This document shows positions 52,662 to 62,367 of a stretch of DNA of 64,000 nucleotides, piece by piece. How positions within the stretch are numbered: the first letter of the stretch is position 1; the number at the start of each line of letters is the position of its first letter. The notes below the pieces were generated by a model. It searched no databases. It saw only the letters and a list, made by a program, of their open reading frames with translations, and was not told the DNA's origin. The position numbers and the translations under genes were made by a program. Source of the stretch: Methanomassiliicoccaceae archaeon UBA71 (lineage in GTDB: Archaea; Thermoplasmatota; Thermoplasmata; Methanomassiliicoccales; Methanomethylophilaceae); the NCBI GenBank assembly GCA_002504405.1, contig DARO01000012.1, positions 136,328 through 200,327 of the forward strand. The letters are read 5' to 3'.

Positions 52662-54416
52662 TCAGACCCTGTCGGCCGTCTCCTGGCGGACCATCGCGAT
52701 GAAGTCCTCCAGCTTGAGGGCGCCGAGGTCCTGCCCCTCCCTGGTCCTGACGGTGACGACGGTGCCGTCCGCGGTCTCCTTCTCTCCGAGGACCAGCATG
52801 TACGGGATCTTCTGGAGCTGGGCCTCGCGGATCTTGTATCCGATCTTGTTGTCGGAGTTGTCGAGCTCCATCCTTATCCCTGCGGCCTTGAGCTCGGCGG
52901 CTACCTTGGACGCGTAGTCGAACGACTTCTCTGAGACTGAGAGCACCCTGACCTGGACGGGGGCCAGCCAGACGGGGAACCTGCCCGCGTAGTGCTCGGT
53001 GAGGATCCCGATGAACCTCTCGATGGATCCGAAGATCACCCTGTGGAGCATGATGGGCCTGTGCTTCTCCCCGTCGGAGCCCGTGTACTCGAGCTCGAAC
53101 CTCTGGGGCATCTGGAAGTCCAGCTGGATGGTCCCGCACTGCCAGGTCCTGCCGAGGCAGTCCTCGAGATGGAAGTCGATCTTGGGGCCGTAGAATGCCC
53201 CGTCCCCCTCGTTCACGACGTAGTCCAGGCCCATGGTGGTCAGGGCGTTGATGAGAGCGTTGGTCGCGTTCTCCCAGTCCTCGTCGGACCCCATGCTGTC
53301 CTCCGGCCTGGTGGACAGCTCCACATGGTACTTGAAGCCGAACTTCGAGTAGACCTCGTCGATGAGCCTGACGACGCCCTCGATCTCCTGCTCGACCTGG
53401 TCCGGCCTCATGAATATGTGGGCATCGTCCTGGGTGAAGCACCTGACCCTGAACAGGCCGTGCAGCGTCCCGGACTTCTCGTGCCTGTGGACCAGCCCGA
53501 GCTCCCCCATCCTGATGGGGAGGTCCCTGTACGACCTGGGCTCGGTCTTGTACACCAGCATGCCCCCGGGGCAGTTCATCGGCTTGACGCAGTAGACCTC
53601 GTCGTCGATCATGGTGGTGTACATGTTGTCCTTGTAGTGGTCCCAGTGCCCGGAGCGGAGCCAAAGGGCCTGGTTGAGGATGATGGGGGTGGAGATCTCG
53701 TAGTAGTTCTCCCTGGTGTGCAGGCCCCTCCAGTAGTCTATGAGGGTGTTCTTGAGGACCATCCCATTGGGGAGGAAGAACGGGAACCCGGGGCCCTCCT
53801 CCATTATGGCGAACAGCCCGAGCTCCTTGCCCAGCTTGCGGTGGTCCCTCTTCTTGGCCTCCTCGAGCATGTTGAGGTAGGCCTCCAGCTTCTCCTTGCT
53901 CTCGAACGCCGTTCCGTAGATCCTGGAGAGCATCTTGTTCTTCTCGTCCCCCCTCCAGTAGGCACCGGCCAGCGAGAGGAGCTTGAACGCCTTAACGGCC
54001 TTGGTGTACAAAGCGTGGGGCCCGGCGCAGAGGTCCACGAACTCCCCCTGCTTGTAGAAGCTGATGGGGGCGTCCTCGGGAAGGTCCTCCACCAGCTGGA
54101 CCTTGTAATCCTCCCCTCTGGACCTGAGGTAGTCGATGGCCTCGGCCCTTGGGAGCGTGTACGTCTCGAGCTTGAGGTTCTCCTTGATGATCTTCTTCAT
54201 CTCGGCCTCGATCGCATCGAGGTCCTCCGGGGAGAATCCGCCCTCTTTGTCGAAATCATAGTAGAACCCGTCGTCTATCGCGGGACCGATGGCCAGCTTG
54301 GTGCCGGGGTAAAGCCTCTGGACCGCCTGTGCCATGATGTGGGAGGCGGTGTGTCTGATGACCGGGAGCTCATCTTCGGTCTCTTTCACAGTTCCGTCAG
54401 CATACAGCGCTTTCAT
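52662..54416 (-). CDS. thrS: Threonyl-tRNA synthetase, bacterial type without TGS domain
   Basis: 584 residues. It begins directly with the editing (N2) domain, RHTASHIMAQAV (His22 and His26) and DLCAGPH, so the usual N-terminal TGS domain of about 60 residues is missing. The catalytic core has KPMNCPGGMLVYK with the zinc cysteine, HRHEKSGTLHGLFRVR, FTQDDAHIFM, and PIMLHRVIFGSIERF. The anticodon domain starts VWLAPVQVRVLSV. Most archaea carry a different editing domain, so this is likely of bacterial origin. Confidence 0.93.
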   Translation of the reverse strand: MKALYADGTVKETEDELPVIRHTASHIMAQAVQRLYPGTKLAIGPAIDDGFYYDFDKEGGFSPEDLDAIEAEMKKIIKENLKLETYTLPRAEAIDYLRSRGEDYKVQLVEDLPEDAPISFYKQGEFVDLCAGPHALYTKAVKAFKLLSLAGAYWRGDEKNKMLSRIYGTAFESKEKLEAYLNMLEEAKKRDHRKLGKELGLFAIMEEGPGFPFFLPNGMVLKNTLIDYWRGLHTRENYYEISTPIILNQALWLRSGHWDHYKDNMYTTMIDDEVYCVKPMNCPGGMLVYKTEPRSYRDLPIRMGELGLVHRHEKSGTLHGLFRVRCFTQDDAHIFMRPDQVEQEIEGVVRLIDEVYSKFGFKYHVELSTRPEDSMGSDEDWENATNALINALTTMGLDYVVNEGDGAFYGPKIDFHLEDCLGRTWQCGTIQLDFQMPQRFELEYTGSDGEKHRPIMLHRVIFGSIERFIGILTEHYAGRFPVWLAPVQVRVLSVSEKSFDYASKVAAELKAAGIRMELDNSDNKIGYKIREAQLQKIPYMLVLGEKETADGTVVTVRTREGQDLGALKLEDFIAMVRQETADRV

Positions 54417-54602
54417 GATGAATCAACTCCGCCCCTGGACGCATACGGGACGCCCCCGGGACAACTTTGGACTCCAGTATGTGTGCGCATTCTTATATGT
54501 TAGCGACGGACGAGCATGGCATCGGACGTCCGGGGGCGGGACGCGGGGGCCGGATGATAATAACCTTTATGTAAGGGAAGGAGATAGACGGACTCACATC
54601 AT

Positions 54603-54677
54603 GGCCGGGATGGGGTAGCTTGGTTATCCTAGGGGACTGTGGATCCCTTGACTCGGGTTCAAATCTCGGTCCCGGCC
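54603..54677 (+). tRNA. tRNA-His (anticodon GUG)
   Basis: Acceptor GCCGGGA/TCCCGGC with encoded G-1 (54603) opposite C73 (54677), the identity pair for histidine. Anticodon stem GGGGA/TCCCT with loop CTGTGGA (GTG), T loop TTCAAAT. A TATA-like CTTTATGTAA (about 54566-54575) precedes it. It is followed within 60 bp by rtcB. Confidence 0.92.
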
Positions 54678-54735
54678 CTTCTCTTCTTATTACGGTGCAT
54701 GCATATGCCCCAATCCAATCAGGAGTGCGCTCACA

Positions 54736-56187
54736 ATGGTCTGGCAGGGAAAGCTCAACAGGATCGATGGCAACAGATGGGAGATCCCGATGGACGGGTC
54801 CGCGGGGATGAGGACCAACGCCATCATCTACGCCAGCGAGGAGATGATCTCCTCCATACGCGCAGACAACGCACCCCAGCAGGCTGCCAACGTCGCATGC
54901 CTCCCCGGGATCGTCGGGAGCTCGATGGCCATGCCGGACATCCACTGGGGATACGGGTTCCCCATCGGGGGCGTCGCCGCCGTTGACGCGGACTCCGGGT
55001 CCATATCCCCCGGGGGGATCGGCTTCGACATCAACTGCGGGGTCCGCCTCATCAAGACAGACCTGACGCTGGAAGACCTCGGCGGCAGGAAGGACGAGCT
55101 GGTGGACGAGCTCTACAAGAACGTCCCCTCGGGCCTGGGGTCCAAGGGCCTGACCAAGATCGGATACAAGGAGCTCGACGAGATCCTAGCCAACGGCTCG
55201 GAGTGGGCTGTGGAGAACGGGTACGGATGGGAGAGGGACCTGGAGGTCACCGAGGAGGGCGGACGCATGGCGGACGCCGACATCTCGGTCGTTAGCGACA
55301 AGGCGCGCAAGAGGGGCCTTCCGCAGCTGGGGTCCCTGGGATCGGGCAACCACTTCCTGGAGCTGGACCTCGTGGAGAACGTGTTCGACGAGCGCACCGC
55401 CAAGGCCTACGGCCTCAAGGAGGGGACCGTGACGGTCACCGTCCACTGCGGTTCCCGCGGATGCGGCCATCAGATCGCCACAGACTACCTCCAGGAGATG
55501 GAGCGCTACATCAAGCAGAACTCCGTGAGCCTTCCGGACAGGCAGCTCGCCTGCGCCCCGCTGGACTCGAAGCTCGGCGACGACTACTACAGGGCAATGT
55601 GCTGCGGCGCCAACTACGCATGGGCCAACAGGCAGATGATCACGCACTGGGTCAGGGAGTCCTTCGAGAACATACTCGGCGACTCCGCGGAGTCCATGGG
55701 CATGGACGTCGTCTACGATGTGGCCCACAACATCGCTAAGAAGGAGAGGCACGACGTGAACCGCCACCACGAGGATGTCCTGGTCCACAGGAAGGGCGCC
55801 ACCCGCGCGTTCGCCCCCGGCAGGTCCGAGATAACTATGAGGTACCGCGAAGTGGGGCAGCCCGTCATCATACCCGGGGACATGAGCGTCGGGACGTACG
55901 TGCTCGCAGGGAGGAAGGGGTCCATGGAGCAGACGTTCGGATCCTCCTGCCACGGAGCGGGCAGGAAGATGTCCAGGAAGAAGGCCATAGACTCCCTGAC
56001 CGTAGACGGGGTCATGAGGGAGATGGCGGAGAAGGGCGTCTACCTCAGGAACGGATCCGACGAGGGCGTCCTGGAGGAGGCCCCCGAGGCCTACAAGGAC
56101 GTGGACGAGGTGATCAAGGTCGTGTGCGACGCCGGCCTCACCGCAAAGGTGGCCAAACTGACCCCCATAGGCGTCATAAAGGGATGA
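54736..56187 (+). CDS. rtcB: RNA-splicing ligase RtcB
   Basis: 483 residues. Metal and guanylylation sites visible: MPDIHWGYGFPIGG, GGIGFDINCGVRL, SLGSGNHFLEL, HCGSRGCGHQI, HNIAKKE, and the nucleophile histidine in SSCHGAGRKMSR. Joins 2',3'-cyclic phosphate and 5'-OH ends of tRNA exons after archaeal intron splicing. Located 58 bp after tRNA-His, perhaps sharing its transcript. Ends exactly at the stop of the convergent HD gene. Confidence 0.96.
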   Translation: MVWQGKLNRIDGNRWEIPMDGSAGMRTNAIIYASEEMISSIRADNAPQQAANVACLPGIVGSSMAMPDIHWGYGFPIGGVAAVDADSGSISPGGIGFDINCGVRLIKTDLTLEDLGGRKDELVDELYKNVPSGLGSKGLTKIGYKELDEILANGSEWAVENGYGWERDLEVTEEGGRMADADISVVSDKARKRGLPQLGSLGSGNHFLELDLVENVFDERTAKAYGLKEGTVTVTVHCGSRGCGHQIATDYLQEMERYIKQNSVSLPDRQLACAPLDSKLGDDYYRAMCCGANYAWANRQMITHWVRESFENILGDSAESMGMDVVYDVAHNIAKKERHDVNRHHEDVLVHRKGATRAFAPGRSEITMRYREVGQPVIIPGDMSVGTYVLAGRKGSMEQTFGSSCHGAGRKMSRKKAIDSLTVDGVMREMAEKGVYLRNGSDEGVLEEAPEAYKDVDEVIKVVCDAGLTAKVAKLTPIGVIKG

Positions 56188-57498
56188 TCAGAGCCCCAGG
56201 ACCCTGCGGGCGGCCTTTCCGACGCGCGCCCTCTGGCCCTCTGGCGATGATACGAGGAGCGCCCAGCCGTACGGGTCCCTTGCCTGCAGCGACCTCGCTA
56301 TCGGGGAGAACCTCGTCAGGGAGCGGACCTTGCCCTCGTCATCGACGATGGCCACATCGGTCTTGCCGATCCTCATCACCGACTGGAGGTTCGAGCGCGA
56401 AGTCAGCTCCGCACCGACATCGAAGACGTCCACGCCCGCCTCGTCCGCGATCTCCCTCTCCAGCCTGGCGGCACCGCCGGGCCCTGTGTAGCCGAGGAGC
56501 GTCTCGGCGATCTGCTCCGTCATGTCCGTGCTGTAGACGACCATGGCCTTCTTGTCGATCATGCGGTTCATGAGGCGGCGGACCGTCCTGGATGGACGGC
56601 CTCCCGCGGCCTCGAGGCCCTGCAGCAGGTCCATGTCCCTCCAGAGGTACACCTCCCCGAGGTCCATGCCCGAATCCTCCACCGCCTTGGTCAGCATCCT
56701 CTGGGCTATGCGAACCGTCTCGTGGTAGTACACGGTCGTGTACATCAGGGACCTCGACACCATCAGCCCCTCGGCGGCGGTCACCCCTCCTCTACGGAGG
56801 ACTATGCGGTCGTTCATGACCATCATGGTGTTGATCAGGCGCTCGCAATCTATGCTCCCGTGCGAGACGCCCGTGTGATGGGCATCCCTCATGAGGTAGT
56901 CCATCTGGTCCGCATCGACGGGGCCGTGGATGATCTGGTGGTCGTAGGCCTTGGATGGGAAGTAGCTGTGCCCCTCGGAGAAGCGGTCCAGACCCTCGGA
57001 CCTGGACTCTGGGAACGCGATGATGTCGCATACCTCGTCCGCGGAGATGCCGTATGATTCCATGACCTCGCCGATGGAGTCCCTCCCGCCGAACAGGTCG
57101 TCGTCCCTTTCCAGATGGTCGGGCACCTCGCCCTTGATCAGCCTGCGGGCCAGCTCCATGTGGTCCAGCCCCACGGACTCCTCCATGAGGGCCTCCAATG
57201 TGTGGGAGAAGGGTGGATGGCAGATGTCGTGCAGCATCCCCGCCATGCGGACGGCGTCCGCATCCGTCCGGTCCAGGCCGATGGCGGCGGCCATGCGTCC
57301 TGCCAGGTGGTACGTCCCGAGGGAGTGCTCGAAGCGGGTGTGGTTCGCTCCGGGGAACACGAGATATCCGAGGCCGAGCTGCTTTATCGACCTCAGCCTC
57401 TGCATCTCGTGCCGGTCCATGACCTCCAGGAAGGGCCCGTCCACGGAGATGCTCCCATGGACCGTGTCCTGGACCACCTTGGACGGCAATTCACTCAC
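56188..57498 (-). CDS. HD-domain phosphohydrolase (SAMHD1/dGTPase-like)
   Basis: 436 residues. HD motif residues: H in NHTRFEHSLGTYHLA, HD in GMLHDICHPPFSH, and D in DADQMDYLMRDAHHTG, as in dNTPases. It may lower dNTP levels or act on another nucleotide. The start at 57498 overlaps the end of the PUA gene by 8 bp, so the two are co-transcribed. Homologues are common and uncharacterised in archaea. Confidence 0.88.
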   Translation of the reverse strand: MSELPSKVVQDTVHGSISVDGPFLEVMDRHEMQRLRSIKQLGLGYLVFPGANHTRFEHSLGTYHLAGRMAAAIGLDRTDADAVRMAGMLHDICHPPFSHTLEALMEESVGLDHMELARRLIKGEVPDHLERDDDLFGGRDSIGEVMESYGISADEVCDIIAFPESRSEGLDRFSEGHSYFPSKAYDHQIIHGPVDADQMDYLMRDAHHTGVSHGSIDCERLINTMMVMNDRIVLRRGGVTAAEGLMVSRSLMYTTVYYHETVRIAQRMLTKAVEDSGMDLGEVYLWRDMDLLQGLEAAGGRPSRTVRRLMNRMIDKKAMVVYSTDMTEQIAETLLGYTGPGGAARLEREIADEAGVDVFDVGAELTSRSNLQSVMRIGKTDVAIVDDEGKVRSLTRFSPIARSLQARDPYGWALLVSSPEGQRARVGKAARRVLGL

Positions 57499-57982
57499 CG
57501 GTCTTCCACAGCTTGTCGCCGGCGTAGTGGATGGTCTTTATGGCCTTCCCGCCCTCCTTCTTCATGAGGGCCTCGCCCGTCCGGGAGGACCTTCCGATGG
57601 CCAGCGGGACCTGGTTCTTCACGTCCCTTATCCACACGAGATCGCCCTCGGCGATGTCCGGGTCGGCATCGACGATGCCCGGGCCCATTACGTCGGCGCC
57701 GTTGGTCACGAAGGGTACCGCACCCATGTCCACAGTCACATAGCGCTTCACTGGCTTGTACTTCAGGATCCCCCTGACTGTGAGGAACGGGTCCCCGTCG
57801 ACGACGACGGCAAGGATGTCCGCACCGACGAAGACGACGTTGAAATCCGAGCTCTCGGCCATGTCCACTGCGTCGGACTCGCCGAAGACCGGCACCCCCA
57901 GCATCCCCTCCAGCTGCTGCGACAGCGACTTGATCTCCTTCGACCTCATCCTCTTCCTCTTGCGGATCATGATGTCTGACAT
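57491..57982 (-). CDS. PUA-domain RNA-binding protein
   Basis: 163 residues from ATG 57982 (57988 is also possible). A basic N-terminal stretch (MIRKRKRMRSKEI), a pre-PUA region with VFGESDAVDMAE, and a PUA domain (KRYVTVDMGAVPFVTNGADVMGPGI, quoted by its core DMGAVPFVTNGADVM, then GDLVWIRD). Related to archaeal and eukaryotic MCT-1/Tma20-like translation factors. First gene of the unit with the HD protein. Confidence 0.88.
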   Translation of the reverse strand: MSDIMIRKRKRMRSKEIKSLSQQLEGMLGVPVFGESDAVDMAESSDFNVVFVGADILAVVVDGDPFLTVRGILKYKPVKRYVTVDMGAVPFVTNGADVMGPGIVDADPDIAEGDLVWIRDVKNQVPLAIGRSSRTGEALMKKEGGKAIKTIHYAGDKLWKTGE

Positions 57983-58085
57983 TGTCAACGCCTAAAGCGT
58001 CCGACGTATTGATTCTTCCGCCGTACAGCTGGCCGCGTATGCCTCTCGCCGCCATTAATATATACGAACTCCAGTTCGTCAACCC

Positions 58086-58937
58086 ATGTTCGGCCGCGCG
58101 GTGAAAGACGTCCTCGTGGGAGCGCTCATCGGTATCGTCTCGATGCTTCCCGGGGCCAGCGGAGCCACGATAGCAGTTATCTTCGGAGTGTACGAGAGGC
58201 TTATAGCCGATGTCGCCAACATCAGGACGAAGCTCCTGAAGGACCTGAGGTTCATCATACCGCTCGGGCTGGGTATAGTGCTCGGCCTATTCGCATGCGC
58301 ATTCGGACTGGAGTTCCTGATCGATAACTGGGAAGTCCCCACGATGTTCTTCTTCGCGGCCCTGATACTCACGCAGATACCGGACATCAGGAAGCTCTCG
58401 GACGACGGTGTCCCCATGACCTCCTGGAACTGGCTGGCCCTCGCCGTGGGGATCGTGATCATGCTTGTGTTCCTCTTCATAGGGGAGGGAGAGGAGAGCG
58501 CGCAGGACACCTCCAACATGCTGCTCATGTTCCTTGTGGGCGTCATTCTGGCCATATCGAAGCTCGCCCCGGGGATCAGCGGATCGACGATCCTCCTGGC
58601 CCTCGGCCTGTACACCCCGTTCATGGAAGCCCTTACCCACTTCGATGTGGGCCTGCTTGTGCCGATAGGTCTGGGCCTGGTGATCGGCGCGCTGGCGTTC
58701 GCGAAGGTCATCGACCATTTCATGCAGCACAATCGCAAGTCGACCTACATGGTCATACTTGGACTCACCATCGGCTCCGTCGTGACCGTGACCATACAGT
58801 CCGTTATGATGACCGAGACTATGAACGAGGTCGTAGGCGGCATCATAGGGATTGCACTGGGGATAGTCCTCGGCATATGCCTTAGCAAGGTCTCTTACAT
58901 GTATGCAAAGGAGACCATCGAAGGGCCCTCGGAATGA
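58086..58937 (+). CDS. DUF368 membrane protein (polyprenyl-phosphate transporter-like)
   Basis: 283 residues, about eight helices with two internally related halves, MLPGASGATIAVIFGVY and LAPGISGSTILLALGLY, the family signature. DUF368 proteins are implicated in recycling lipid-linked carrier phosphates across the membrane. In archaea the carrier would be dolichyl phosphate used for glycosylation. A TATA-like TAATATATACG (about 58054-58064) precedes the ATG by about 25 bp. Confidence 0.88.
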   Translation: MFGRAVKDVLVGALIGIVSMLPGASGATIAVIFGVYERLIADVANIRTKLLKDLRFIIPLGLGIVLGLFACAFGLEFLIDNWEVPTMFFFAALILTQIPDIRKLSDDGVPMTSWNWLALAVGIVIMLVFLFIGEGEESAQDTSNMLLMFLVGVILAISKLAPGISGSTILLALGLYTPFMEALTHFDVGLLVPIGLGLVIGALAFAKVIDHFMQHNRKSTYMVILGLTIGSVVTVTIQSVMMTETMNEVVGGIIGIALGIVLGICLSKVSYMYAKETIEGPSE

Positions 58938-59178
58938 GGGGAAAAATCTGGGCGGCTAGAATAGATAGGATGGATGGAATGGATGCGCTCCAACCGCCCG
59001 GAAGACTCGGTGCTCTCGGGTGATGCACTTCTTGTCTTCACCAATAAGATTCTGCTGAGCGTATATAAGCCGAACCAGAGGGGGTCCCCGAAAAGGGTAT
59101 CCCTCCGAATATGCATCTGGCTATGTGTCCGGGACGACCGAAAACCCCCGATGGGCTTCTGGGATGAGGACCGGGCGT
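58938..59178. other. Intergenic region with unassigned TATA-like site
   Basis: The 241-bp gap separates convergent genes, yet GTATATAAGC at 59059-59068 looks like a strong archaeal TATA box. No credible protein frame follows. It could drive a short RNA antisense to the arcS end, or be chance. Confidence 0.3.
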
Positions 59179-60870
59179 TCACTTGGTTTTGTGACGGACC
59201 TTCACGGCTATTCCGCGCTTGAGATCCGTCATCTCCCTGCCGCACATCATCGCCACCCCGACGCCGCGGACCTCGCCGTTGCACACGATGATGGCCTCGT
59301 CACCTATGCGTATGGTCGGATCCGCCTTGACCACGCCGACCGCGAACAGGTTTCCCTTGAGCTCGAAGTCCATGATCTCCACGGTGAGCATCCCTGCGCC
59401 GGCTAGTATCTCGGCGCCCTCGAGCGTGAGCGAGACCATCCCCCTCTCCGGAGTCATCATCCCTATCTGGGTCTTCTCCTTCCTGTTCTCAGGGTTCTCG
59501 CGTATGAACTTCCAGTAGGGGAACTTCCCTATCGCGTAGGTGTTGCTGTCCATCAGGAGGTCTGCGGCCTCCTTACCGAACTGGAACTCCAGGATCCCGC
59601 GGGCCATGTTGTTCCTGTCTATGAGGTAGTCCACAGGCTCCATCCCCTTGGCGGCGGCCCTCAGTGCCTTGTCCAGGTTCTCCAGGGACTTGGGGGATGT
59701 GGGGTCGCCGACCACGGTGCACTCCATGTCGGCCAGGCCCTCCACCAGCTCGTAGTCTTCCCCGAGATGGCAGATGACCTTGTCGTACCCCTGGGCTATG
59801 AGCGACCCGACCATCTCCCTTATCATGCGCTTCTCCTCGCACTTCCATTCGCCTGTCACAGGAATGTCGTAGGAGTTGGCGGGATAGCATGCGTCCAGCT
59901 CGCGGGGGACCATCCCCAGGGGTGAGGTGACGATGACCTCGTGCACGAGCGTATCGTGCTGTGCCGTGTGAATGGCGGATGAGAATGCCCTGTGGGTCTT
60001 CGAGATGTGGTACGGCTTCTTAGCGGAACAGGGGAGCAGAAGAAGGATCCTCTTATGCTCCGGCTTCCTGTACGCTCCCACCCTCTCCCTGTACCTGACG
60101 ACATCTGGACGCCTGAGGGACTGGGTCGTGTTGCAGCAGAACCTGCACCCGACCGTGGAGCAGGTCTCCTCGGCGTACCTGTACCCCACACGGTCGTATA
60201 TCCTGAGCAATGCGACGCTCGACGGCGACGAGGACGACCTCTGGTCGGCCAGCTCCCTGAGCCTGTCGGCACGTATGAACATGCGGACCTTCTCCAGCTC
60301 CTCCTCCATGCTCGACACGTTTGAACTGGACTCGTCCGACCCTGTGAATACCTCCGCCTCAGGGATCAGCCTCATGCCTTCGATTCCCGCCGCCCTCGGC
60401 AGCGAGTCGTCGAACAGGTCCACACCCATGTAGCTGAGGAGAGCCACAGTGGAAGGCTCCCCTATCCCGAGCATGCAGAGGACCCTGTTGAACCCCGCGG
60501 CCTCCCTCAGCCTTATGACGGCATCGACGATGGCGCGGGGGTCCTTCCGGAGCTCGTAGGCGTTGGGGACCACCACGACCTCCACGGACTCGTCGAACTC
60601 CAGGCCCTCCTGCAGAGGGAGCCTCGCCACGGCAACGCCGTCCTTGACCAGCGGCGCTGTGGCCTTCCCGGACGACGCCGTTGTGAGAAGTCCGCCCTCC
60701 AGAGGGACCGTCGCCCCCATGAGATGGAGAACCCTCCCCCCGTCGGCGGTGACGGTGATCGACGGGGCGTCCCCGTCGGAGCGCAGCATGCCGGGGGTGA
60801 CGATGACCTCCCCTCCCCTGGCGTATTCGCAGACCCTTCCCCTCTGGGACCTGGCGACGATGTCCAACAT
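59179..60870 (-). CDS. arcS: Archaeosine synthase ArcS (TgtA2)
   Basis: 563 residues from ATG 60870. The N-terminal TGT-like domain lacks the catalytic core; the middle has LPCSAKKPYHISKTHRAF, the ArcS signature, and the C-terminus has a PUA domain (GNLFAVGVVKADPTIRIGDEAI, core VGVVKADPTIRIGDE). Converts preQ0 at position 15 of tRNA into archaeosine. Cysteines CSTVGCRFCC near residue 275 suggest a metal site. The start aligns with the family beginning (MLDIVAR); upstream GTG 60891 is the alternative. Divergent from pyrB. Confidence 0.92.
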   Translation of the reverse strand: MLDIVARSQRGRVCEYARGGEVIVTPGMLRSDGDAPSITVTADGGRVLHLMGATVPLEGGLLTTASSGKATAPLVKDGVAVARLPLQEGLEFDESVEVVVVPNAYELRKDPRAIVDAVIRLREAAGFNRVLCMLGIGEPSTVALLSYMGVDLFDDSLPRAAGIEGMRLIPEAEVFTGSDESSSNVSSMEEELEKVRMFIRADRLRELADQRSSSSPSSVALLRIYDRVGYRYAEETCSTVGCRFCCNTTQSLRRPDVVRYRERVGAYRKPEHKRILLLLPCSAKKPYHISKTHRAFSSAIHTAQHDTLVHEVIVTSPLGMVPRELDACYPANSYDIPVTGEWKCEEKRMIREMVGSLIAQGYDKVICHLGEDYELVEGLADMECTVVGDPTSPKSLENLDKALRAAAKGMEPVDYLIDRNNMARGILEFQFGKEAADLLMDSNTYAIGKFPYWKFIRENPENRKEKTQIGMMTPERGMVSLTLEGAEILAGAGMLTVEIMDFELKGNLFAVGVVKADPTIRIGDEAIIVCNGEVRGVGVAMMCGREMTDLKRGIAVKVRHKTK

Positions 60871-60891
60871 GGAGGGCGCGACGTCGGACAC

Positions 60892-60955
60892 GGTTATCAA
60901 ACTTGCGCCTGGACGCGTGGTAACAATTAATATCGCGCAATCGTTAACCTGAACC
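60892..60955. promoter_or_regulatory. Divergent promoter arcS/pyrB
   Basis: AACAATTAATATCG (about 60922-60935) is the only AT-rich stretch in this short gap. It can serve as TATA for pyrB, about 25 bp before its ATG, and possibly for arcS. Confidence 0.5.
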
Positions 60956-61891
60956 ATGGACCTATACGACAAGGACGTTGTATCCATCAGGGACCTATCC
61001 AAGGACCAGATCGAGGACATCCTCGACCTCTCGCAGAAGATGGTTCCCTACGCCATGGGCGAGAAGACCAAGCGCGCCCTGGATGGAAGGATTCTCGGAA
61101 ACCTGTTCTTCGAACCCTCCACCCGCACGAAGCTCTCCTTCGAGAGCGCAGCACTGAGGCTCGGCTGCGACGTCATCGACGTGTCGGAGATGTCCATGAC
61201 ATCGATATCCAAGGGGGAGACCCTGGCCGACACCATCAGGATGGTCGACGCCTATTGCGACCTCATCGTTCTGAGACACCCCTACGAGGGAGCGGCCAGG
61301 CTCGCCGCCAACTGCTCGATAAACCCTGTGATCAACGCCGGTGACGGCGCCGGGTCCCATCCGACCCAGACGCTCCTGGACCTCTTCACGATGAAGGAGG
61401 CCAAGGGCACCCTGGATGGGCTCAACATCGTCCTGGTCGGGGACCTGAAGTACGGAAGGACCGTCCACTCCCTCGCCGATGCGCTGACCATGTTCGGGGC
61501 TAAGCTCACGCTCGTGGCCCCCGAGAGCCTCCAGATGCCCGACGACATCGTGAAGCACCTGGAGGAGAAGGGATGCCACCCCAAGAAGACCGCGGAGCTC
61601 GGCGACGTGATCGACCAGGCGGACGTGCTCTACGTGACCAGGATCCAGAGAGAGAGGTTCCCAGACCCGACTGAGTACAACAAGGTCGCCGGGACCTACA
61701 GGATCGACAACGCCATCCTGAGGGAGGCCCGCAGCGACCTGATCGTCATGCATCCCCTGCCCAGGGTTGACGAGATCGCACAGGAGGTGGACTCCACGCC
61801 GCACGCGAGGTACTTCAGGCAGGCGTTCAACGGGGTCCCGGTCAGGATGGCGCTCCTCTGCAGCATACTCGGAGGTGAGATAGATGGTTGA
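60956..61891 (+). CDS. pyrB: Aspartate carbamoyltransferase catalytic chain
   Basis: 311 residues, normal length. Carbamoyl-phosphate motif FEPSTRTKLSFESA, HPTQTLLDLFTM, and aspartate-binding HPLPRVDEIAQEVD with TPHARYFRQAFNGVPVRMAL. Catalyses the committed step of pyrimidine synthesis. Overlaps pyrI by 8 bp, so the two chains are made together. Confidence 0.97.
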   Translation: MDLYDKDVVSIRDLSKDQIEDILDLSQKMVPYAMGEKTKRALDGRILGNLFFEPSTRTKLSFESAALRLGCDVIDVSEMSMTSISKGETLADTIRMVDAYCDLIVLRHPYEGAARLAANCSINPVINAGDGAGSHPTQTLLDLFTMKEAKGTLDGLNIVLVGDLKYGRTVHSLADALTMFGAKLTLVAPESLQMPDDIVKHLEEKGCHPKKTAELGDVIDQADVLYVTRIQRERFPDPTEYNKVAGTYRIDNAILREARSDLIVMHPLPRVDEIAQEVDSTPHARYFRQAFNGVPVRMALLCSILGGEIDG

Positions 61892-62363
61892 GGGAGGACC
61901 CATCAAGGAGGTCAAGCTCGCTCCGATCAGGAACGGGACGGTCATAGACCACATCACGTGCGGGCAGGCCCTGAACGTGATGAAGATCCTCGGCGTCAAC
62001 GAGAACAACATCGACTCTGCGATCAGCATAGGGATGCACGTAATCTCCGGCAAGACGACCGAGTGGAAGGACATAATCAAGATCGAGGACAGGGAGCTGG
62101 ACTCGAAGACCGTGGACAAGATCGCCCTGATAGCTCCGGACGCCACCATATCCATCATCCGCGACTTCTACGTCGCGGAGAAGTACCAGGTAAGGCTCGA
62201 TGACCATGTGGTCGGTCTCGCCAGATGCAGCAACCCCAACTGCATCACGAACAGGGGAGAGCCGGTTGACCCGGAGTTCATGGTCATCGGGAGGCACCCG
62301 CCGCAGCTCAGGTGCTGCTACTGCGACAGGATCCTGATGAATATATCCGACAACCTCCTGTGA
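61884..62363 (+). CDS. pyrI: Aspartate carbamoyltransferase regulatory chain
   Basis: 159 residues. N-terminal allosteric domain (IRNGTVIDHITCGQALNVMKIL, core GTVIDHITCGQAL) for nucleotide effectors, then a zinc domain with CSNPNC and CCYC. Binds PyrB to form the regulated holoenzyme. Followed after 4 bp by the UPF0200 kinase. Confidence 0.97.
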   Translation: MVEGGPIKEVKLAPIRNGTVIDHITCGQALNVMKILGVNENNIDSAISIGMHVISGKTTEWKDIIKIEDRELDSKTVDKIALIAPDATISIIRDFYVAEKYQVRLDDHVVGLARCSNPNCITNRGEPVDPEFMVIGRHPPQLRCCYCDRILMNISDNLL

Positions 62364-62367
62364 TCCG

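Noticed and set aside
52992..54503. 503-codon plus-strand frame opposite thrS
   Set aside because: Codon-bias shadow; thrS on the other strand has all class II motifs.
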